Positions 5,890 to 10,462 of a DNA stretch of 10,462 nt are shown in pieces. Location: positions 1-10,462 of the forward strand of contig JALWML010000556.1 in the NCBI GenBank assembly GCA_027083915.1, given 5' to 3'. The notes beneath the pieces were generated by a model. The model saw only the letters and a program-made list of their open reading frames with translations. It was not told the origin of the DNA and did no database searches. The position numbers were made by a program, and so were the translations under genes. The stretch is from Lysobacterales bacterium. Its GTDB lineage: Bacteria > Pseudomonadota > Gammaproteobacteria > Xanthomonadales > Marinicellaceae. Every line of letters begins with the position of its first letter. Within the stretch, counting starts at the first letter, position 1.

Positions 5890-8655
5890 CTACATATTCT
5901 CCAGTTTAACTAATTGCCCTTTTAGTTCTTCTAACTTATGCTCATTAGCTGCCAAATTGTCTTTTTCTTTGTTGACCACAGCCTCAGGTGCAGAGCTAAC
6001 AAAGCGTTCGTTTTTGAGTTTTCCGGTACTTCTGGCTATTTCTTTATTGGCTGTTTCAATGAGTTTGTTGATACGTGCAATTTCGGCATCGACATCAATG
6101 AGTCCAGCTAATGGGATATTCACTTTCATTTCGCCAATAAGCGCTACAGCAGATTCTGGTGCTTGTTCACCATCTTGCAAAACGCTGATGTCTTCCAATT
6201 GAGCCATTGTTTTGAGCAATTGTTTATTACTTTTTAATACGCTCAAATCATTTTCAGAAGTGTTTTCTAAAATAATGGATAAAGGTTTACGCGGTGAGAT
6301 GTTCATTTCGCCACGAATTTGACGAACACCTAGAACTGCAGCTTGCAGCCATTGCATGTCCCTGAATGATTTTTCATCGACCAATTCGGCATTATATTCA
6401 GGGAATTGGGCAATCATGATACTTTCACTTGGTAACTCTAATTTTGTTTTGAGTTCTTGCCAAATTTCTTCGGTGATAAATGGCATGATTGGGTGCAATA
6501 AACGCAAGGCTTCATCTAACACATATAATAAGGTGTGTTGTACATTGTATTTGGTGTCTTCATCTTGCTTGAGCAAAGGTTTGGCAAGTTCTACAAACCA
6601 GTCGCAATAATTGTTCCAAATAAAGTCGTAAATACATTGTGAGGCTAAATCTAGGCGGAAGTTATCCAAGTGTTTACGGTAATCGGCTATGCTGTTTTGC
6701 AATTGCGATAAAATCCATAATTCGGCGGTTGAATTAGGCTTCCACTTTTGTGCATCGACTTTAAAGTCTTCGGTGTTCATAAACACGAAACGTGAAGCAT
6801 TGAAGATTTTATTGCAGAAATTGCGGTAACTTTCTAAGCGTTTCATATCAAAACGCAGGTGCCTGCCATTGGTAGCAAGAGCTGCAAAGGTAAATCTAAG
6901 CGCGTCACAACCATTGGGGTTGATGCCGTCAGGAAATTCCTTGCGTGTTGCTTTTTCGATTTTGGCAGCCATCTTGGGTTGCATTAATCCACTGGTGCGT
7001 TTACTGACCAAATCTTCGAGTTCAATGCCATCAATAATATCAATAGGATCTAAAACATTACCTTTTGACTTGGACATTTTTTGTCCTTGTGAATCATTGA
7101 TTAGTCCGTGAATGTAAACCGTTTCAAATGGAATTTGCTCCATAAATTTACAGCCAGCCATAATCATGCGTGCTACCCAGAAGAAAATAATATCAAAACC
7201 CGTGACTAAAACTTGAGTTGGATAAAATTCTTTTAAACGGTCAGTCTCTTCAGGCCAACCTAAAGTGGAAAAAGGCCAGAGATTGGATGAAAACCACGTA
7301 TCAAAAACATCTTCGTCTTGGGTAAGTTGGTAATCAGCCGCTAAATTGTATTTTTCACGAACCTTTTGCTCGGTTTCGGCAACATAAATCTTACCATCTT
7401 CATCATACCAAGCCGGTACGCGGTGTCCCCACCACAATTGGCGTGAGATACACCAATCTTCGATATTTTCCATCCACTGGTAATACGTTTTATCCCAGTT
7501 TTCGGGTACAAATTTTATTTCGCCCTCTTTAACAACATCCAGTGCTTTTTTTGCCATGGTGTCGACTTTGACATACCATTGGTCGGTGCGGTAAGGCTCG
7601 ACAATAGTGTGCGAACGATCACCACGTGGCACCATGACTTTATGGGGTTCAATTTTTTCTAGTAAACCTAGTGCTTCAAAATCGGCAACAATTTGTTTGC
7701 GTGCATCAAACCTGTCCATGCCACGGTATGCCTTGGGCATGTCTTCATTAATCTTGGCATCATCGGTTAGTATATTAATAATATCTAAATCGTGGCGTTT
7801 GCCCATTTCTGCATCATTAAAGTCATGAGCTGGAGTGATTTTCACACAACCTGTTCCAAATTCTAAATCAACATAATCATCAGCAATGACTTTAATTTTA
7901 CGACCCGTTAAGGGTAACTCTACGGTCTTGCCGACTAAATCGGTATAGCGTTCGTCATTTGGGTTTACTGCAATAGCTGAGTCACCTAACATTGTTTCAG
8001 GGCGAGTCGTGGCAACAACCACATAACCTTTGCCATCGGTGCGAGGGTATTTCAGGTGCCACAAGAATCCATCTTCTTCAGCCGATTCAACTTCTAAATT
8101 TGATAAAGCCGTTTGTAATACAGGATCCCAATTGACCAATCTTTTGCCGCGATAAATTAATCCTTCATCGTACAAATCGATAAACTGTTTTTGTACGGCC
8201 TTGGACAAGCCTTCGTCCATGGTAAATCGTTCGGTTTTCCAATCAACCGATGCACCCAATCGACGAATTTGTGATTGAATATGCCCCGCGGATTTTTCCT
8301 TCCATTCCCAAACCTTATCCAAAAACTTTTCACGACCCAAATCGGTACGTTTAATGCCATCTGCCAACAATTGACGCTCAACCACCATTTGTGTGGCAAT
8401 ACCTGCGTGGTCAGTACCACATTGCCATAAGGTTTTTTTACCTTGCATGCGGTTATAACGGATAAGCACATCCATAATAGTATCTTGGAAGGCATGTCCC
8501 ATGTGTAAAGAACCAGTCACATTTGGAGGTGGCAACATAATGCAAAAAGTTTCATCACTTTTAGCACCTTCATCACTAGGCGAGAAATATCCCGCATCTT
8601 CCCATTGTTTGTACCAACGGCTTTCTATGTCTTTTGGATTGTATTTTTCTATCAT
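5890..8655 (-). CDS. valS: Valyl-tRNA synthetase
   Basis: Class I cytoplasmic synthetase that charges tRNA-Val with valine and edits mischarged threonine. 921 residues, close to the usual bacterial size. The N-terminus (MIEKYNPKDIESRWYKQWED) aligns with the start of E. coli ValRS, fixing the ATG. The ATP-binding HIGH motif appears as HMGH (51-54) after LPPPNVTGSL. The CP1 editing domain includes TTRPETMLGDSAIAV (216-230) and GTGCVKITPAHDFND (267-281). WCISRQLWWGHRVPAWY (401-417) is typical of the family. KMSKS is at 526-530 in GQKMSKSKGN. A C-terminal coiled coil rich in E, K and L (about 850-921, from VDAEIARINKLIETANKEIA) is the tRNA-binding arm. No break is seen. It has no visible Shine-Dalgarno (A-rich leader), and its upstream region begins only 10 bp from the inverted repeat of the GxxExxY cassette, so its native promoter is unclear. 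Confidence 0.98.
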   Translation of the reverse strand: MIEKYNPKDIESRWYKQWEDAGYFSPSDEGAKSDETFCIMLPPPNVTGSLHMGHAFQDTIMDVLIRYNRMQGKKTLWQCGTDHAGIATQMVVERQLLADGIKRTDLGREKFLDKVWEWKEKSAGHIQSQIRRLGASVDWKTERFTMDEGLSKAVQKQFIDLYDEGLIYRGKRLVNWDPVLQTALSNLEVESAEEDGFLWHLKYPRTDGKGYVVVATTRPETMLGDSAIAVNPNDERYTDLVGKTVELPLTGRKIKVIADDYVDLEFGTGCVKITPAHDFNDAEMGKRHDLDIINILTDDAKINEDMPKAYRGMDRFDARKQIVADFEALGLLEKIEPHKVMVPRGDRSHTIVEPYRTDQWYVKVDTMAKKALDVVKEGEIKFVPENWDKTYYQWMENIEDWCISRQLWWGHRVPAWYDEDGKIYVAETEQKVREKYNLAADYQLTQDEDVFDTWFSSNLWPFSTLGWPEETDRLKEFYPTQVLVTGFDIIFFWVARMIMAGCKFMEQIPFETVYIHGLINDSQGQKMSKSKGNVLDPIDIIDGIELEDLVSKRTSGLMQPKMAAKIEKATRKEFPDGINPNGCDALRFTFAALATNGRHLRFDMKRLESYRNFCNKIFNASRFVFMNTEDFKVDAQKWKPNSTAELWILSQLQNSIADYRKHLDNFRLDLASQCIYDFIWNNYCDWFVELAKPLLKQDEDTKYNVQHTLLYVLDEALRLLHPIMPFITEEIWQELKTKLELPSESIMIAQFPEYNAELVDEKSFRDMQWLQAAVLGVRQIRGEMNISPRKPLSIILENTSENDLSVLKSNKQLLKTMAQLEDISVLQDGEQAPESAVALIGEMKVNIPLAGLIDVDAEIARINKLIETANKEIARSTGKLKNERFVSSAPEAVVNKEKDNLAANEHKLEELKGQLVKLENM

Positions 8656-8666
8656 TTTTTATTTTG

Positions 8667-8706
8667 GTAACGCAAAGAGCGCAAATAAGGCGCAAAGTTC
8701 GCTAAG
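8667..8706. repeat. Left 40-bp inverted-repeat arm (four phased CGCAAAG heptamers)
   Basis: Heptamers CGCAAAG (8671-8677), CGCAAAT (8680-8686), CGCAAAG (8691-8697) and CGCTAAG (8700-8706) recur with start-to-start spacing 9, 11 and 9 bp. The arm matches the reverse complement of 9097-9136 at 33 of 40 positions by hand alignment. It starts 3 bp beyond the GxxExxY stop codon and ends about 11 bp from the valS start. Confidence 0.85.
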
Positions 8707-8709
8707 TTT

Positions 8710-9087
8710 TTATAAATTATTGACTATTCTTTTGATTCCATTTTTTAAAATGGATTCATTAAAGTTTATCAATAAACCTAATTTGTATTTTCCTAGTTTT
8801 AAATAAGTTAATAATTGAGCTTTGTGATTTGAATTTAGCTTTTCAACGGCTTTTAATTCAATGACAACTAAATTCTCTACCAATAAGTCAATTCTATAAC
8901 CGTATTCTAGTTTTATTTCTTTATAAACGACAGGACATGAAAGTTCTTTTTTTACTTTTAGTCCTGCTCTTGTTAATTCGAAAAATAAACATTCTTGATA
9001 GGCTGATTCTAGCAATCCGGCTCCAAGGTTTTTATGAACCTTAATTGCACAACCTATAATTATATTTGATAGTTCGTTTTCTTTCAT
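8710..9087 (-). CDS. GxxExxY family protein, PDDEXK nuclease-like (putative)
   Basis: 125-residue protein of the GxxExxY family, which is placed in the PDDEXK nuclease-like superfamily and whose cellular role is not settled. The naming motif is complete: G24-L-L-E27-S-A-Y30, inside VHKNLGAGLLESAYQECL. A possible catalytic core follows: D67 in GYRIDLLVE, then E77-L-K79 in VVIELKAV (the D...ExK pattern), and Q91 in AQLLTYLKLG. Length and block order are those of intact family members, so the gene looks whole. It is cytoplasmic, with no signal or membrane segment. It is the only gene here with a canonical Shine-Dalgarno, TAAGGAG, 6 bases from the ATG. Inverted 40-bp repeats bracket it closely on both sides, which marks it as a cassette and possibly acquired. 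The catalytic assignment is inference from the motif. Confidence 0.88.
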   Translation of the reverse strand: MKENELSNIIIGCAIKVHKNLGAGLLESAYQECLFFELTRAGLKVKKELSCPVVYKEIKLEYGYRIDLLVENLVVIELKAVEKLNSNHKAQLLTYLKLGKYKLGLLINFNESILKNGIKRIVNNL

Positions 9088-9093
9088 CTCATA

Positions 9094-9100
9094 CTCCTTA
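9094..9100 (-). promoter_or_regulatory. Strong ribosome-binding site of the GxxExxY gene, built into the repeat arm
   Basis: TAAGGAG on the minus strand lies 6 bases before the ATG at 9087. Its first four bases (TAAG) are the end of the innermost repeat heptamer CGCTAAG, so the repeat overlaps the ribosome-binding site. A protein bound to the repeats, or RNA folding of them, could affect translation. Confidence 0.8.
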
Positions 9101-9136
9101 GCGTTCTTTGCGCATCCTTCGCGCCCTTTGCGTTAC
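9097..9136. repeat. Right 40-bp inverted-repeat arm (four phased CGCAAAG heptamers)
   Basis: On the minus strand the heptamers are CGCAAAG (9132-9126), CGCGAAG (9123-9117), CGCAAAG (9112-9106) and CGCTAAG (9103-9097). The start-to-start spacing of 9, 11 and 9 bp is the same as in the left arm, and the same variant CGCTAAG is nearest the gene. The arm ends 9 bp before the GxxExxY start codon. Confidence 0.85.
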
Positions 9137-9197
9137 GCTTTTTAAATCATTAAACACATTCATCAAAGCCATCTCTAGTAATAGTGTGACTTTCAAA

Positions 9198-9227
9198 AAA
9201 GCATTATCTAATATTTAATAATGCTTT
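9198..9227 (-). terminator. Probable terminator of the MFS transporter gene
   Basis: A perfect 10-bp stem, AAAGCATTAT (9198-9207) with ATAATGCTTT (9218-9227), has a 10-base loop. On the minus strand it runs into a T6 stretch (9200-9195), three of whose bases are within the stem. It lies about 60 bp after the MFS stop. The stem is AT-rich, so its strength is uncertain; it would also insulate the GxxExxY cassette. Confidence 0.5.
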
Positions 9228-9286
9228 AATACTGTTTTTTTGTGATTGAGAGAAAATAGTAGAAATATTAATTAATCAAAGCTTCC

Positions 9287-10456
9287 TTAGTCCACTAATT
9301 TTGCAGCAGCAAGTGAGGTGAATAAACTGATTAACAAGACAATGGAGGCAATGATAATGACTAAGGAATAATTATCATTGGCAAGCATTAATCCAACCAC
9401 GGCAGGTCCTGTGGCTAAACCCAGTTTTGAGGCAACGCTACCCATAGCGGCGACTTGTCCGTTATCATCGAGTCGTGCACAGATAGAAAATAAATAGGGA
9501 TTGACAAATGCCCAAGTGATGCCAACGCCTATGTTGGCTATTATCCAAATGAGTTTAACATCGCTGTAGAGTAAAATAATGGTGCCAATAATGGTAAAGA
9601 AAATTCCGATGGCAAGCGGCTTGAATAAGCCAAAACGGGTTGACAACCAAATGACCAAAACCGGTCCAAGTATTGCAATCCATGCTGCCCATGCCAAAGA
9701 AACGCTTAAAAATTCTACCGATAAACCGTAATGTTTTCCTAGCCCAAAAATAAAAGCATATAAACCCATATTGGCGGCTTGAAACAAAAAGATAGAAGAC
9801 AATGTGAATTGTAAGGGTCTTTGTGAGAGCAATTTCCAGCTCGAAGGTGTGAGTTTTTTAACATCTTTGCCCAATTTATAATCAGATATGAAGGGCAACA
9901 TTAATAAGGTAACAGAACTAAAGGCGACCAAGGAAAGGTACAAAACCTTAATACCAAAATCTGGCACTAGCTGTGGAATATACATCATTCCTAATCCGCC
10001 CAATCCAAATTGAACCACCAATAAAACGCCAAAAGTTTTGTCCGAGTCTTTGGTGCGAGCAGTGACAGCAAAGCCGATACCAACCAAACTACCGCCAACA
10101 CAACCGTGTAAAAACCGTACCATGGCTAATACATCTGGATTGGTGATTTTGATACAACTTAAATCAATGGCGATTAATGCAAGCAGTAAAAGGGCAACGG
10201 TTATTCGCCAATTGATTTTTTTGATGGTAAAAATGACGGCAAAAGCGCCAACAGCGGTGCCATAAGCATTAACTGAACTGATAAATCCTGCTTGTTGGTT
10301 AGTAAAATGTAGGGCTTGTTTAAAACCATCAATTAAAGCTGGCATAATGTTGATATAAAACAAACCTGCCGTGGTCAGAAAGGAGATAAGAACCCGAACC
10401 AACATACTGTCTTTTTTAGCTTTGGGGAAAAGGAATTTATTTTGTGATGCAGTCAT
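9287..10456 (-). CDS. Major facilitator superfamily transporter, 12 TM, substrate unknown
   Basis: 389-residue inner-membrane secondary transporter. Twelve hydrophobic segments can be placed at about 19-40, 56-77, 83-101, 108-131, 142-162, 168-190, 215-238, 248-270, 278-297, 301-322, 335-358 and 363-385, with the usual cytoplasmic loop after segment 6 (191-212, lysine-rich). Segment 4 begins with RFLHGCVGGSLVGIGFAV, the arginine-led helix typical of MFS proteins. Segment 2 (AGFISSVNAYGTAVGAFAVI) and the GSVASKLGLATGPAVVG region of segment 11 also fit. The charged N-terminal 18 residues are cytoplasmic. The start ATG is 6 bases from the window edge, so the promoter and ribosome-binding site are not visible. 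The protein could be a drug, sugar or organic-acid carrier; nothing in the sequence or its neighbours decides. Confidence 0.9.
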   Translation of the reverse strand: MTASQNKFLFPKAKKDSMLVRVLISFLTTAGLFYINIMPALIDGFKQALHFTNQQAGFISSVNAYGTAVGAFAVIFTIKKINWRITVALLLLALIAIDLSCIKITNPDVLAMVRFLHGCVGGSLVGIGFAVTARTKDSDKTFGVLLVVQFGLGGLGMMYIPQLVPDFGIKVLYLSLVAFSSVTLLMLPFISDYKLGKDVKKLTPSSWKLLSQRPLQFTLSSIFLFQAANMGLYAFIFGLGKHYGLSVEFLSVSLAWAAWIAILGPVLVIWLSTRFGLFKPLAIGIFFTIIGTIILLYSDVKLIWIIANIGVGITWAFVNPYLFSICARLDDNGQVAAMGSVASKLGLATGPAVVGLMLANDNYSLVIIIASIVLLISLFTSLAAAKLVD

Positions 10457-10462
10457 GTTAGT

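Noticed and set aside
8501..8806. 101-codon plus-strand open frame across the valS start
   Set aside because: It runs antisense through valS, the repeat arm and the GxxExxY gene, with no domain or ribosome-binding site.
8667..9136. Heptamer repeats as a CRISPR array
   Set aside because: Units are 7 bp with 2-4 bp gaps and are split into inverted blocks around a gene; CRISPR repeats and spacers are far longer and direct.

Overview
The window reads as an AT-rich gammaproteobacterial chromosome segment. The evidence is a bacterial-type valyl-tRNA synthetase, two outer-membrane DUF481 (YdiY-like) proteins, an Lrp-type regulator beside a 2-oxoacid dehydrogenase operon, and short palindromic repeats of kinds common in gammaproteobacteria. 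No marker here fixes the genus. All genes except the Lrp-type regulator lie on the minus strand.

Layout: (1) Positions 1-3223, minus strand: a two-gene 2-oxoacid dehydrogenase operon. It has an E1 subunit with the alpha and beta halves fused in one chain, then an E2 lipoyl acyltransferase whose 3' end is cut by the window edge. They overlap in a TAATG stop/start. (2) 3224-3362: a divergent promoter region. (3) 3363-3836, plus strand: an Lrp/AsnC regulator whose stop codon overlaps the stop of the converging next gene by 4 bases. The pair resembles the bkdR-bkd layout of pseudomonads, so control of branched-chain keto-acid oxidation is the favoured reading. (4) 3833-5415, minus strand: two paralogous DUF481 outer-membrane beta-barrel proteins, each with its own sigma70-like promoter, separated by a rho-independent terminator. 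(5) 5416-5889: a gene-free stretch with three palindromic elements in a row: a 91-bp inverted repeat, an 87-bp near-perfect palindrome and a 41-bp multi-hairpin dyad. (6) 5890-8655, minus strand: valS. (7) 8667-9136: a small PDDEXK-like GxxExxY gene set precisely between two 40-bp inverted repeats. Each repeat is made of four CGCAAAG-type heptamers spaced 9-11-9 bp. (8) 9198-9227: a terminator-like hairpin, then a 12-TM MFS transporter (9287-10456, minus strand).

The E1/E2/Lrp block is a catabolic or fatty-acid-precursor module, with E3 and any further genes presumably beyond position 1. The DUF481 pair is an envelope module. valS is housekeeping. The inverted-repeat GxxExxY unit directly upstream of valS is the most intriguing part of the window: it looks like an inserted cassette with a highly ordered repeat architecture and carries the only canonical Shine-Dalgarno sequence I found here.
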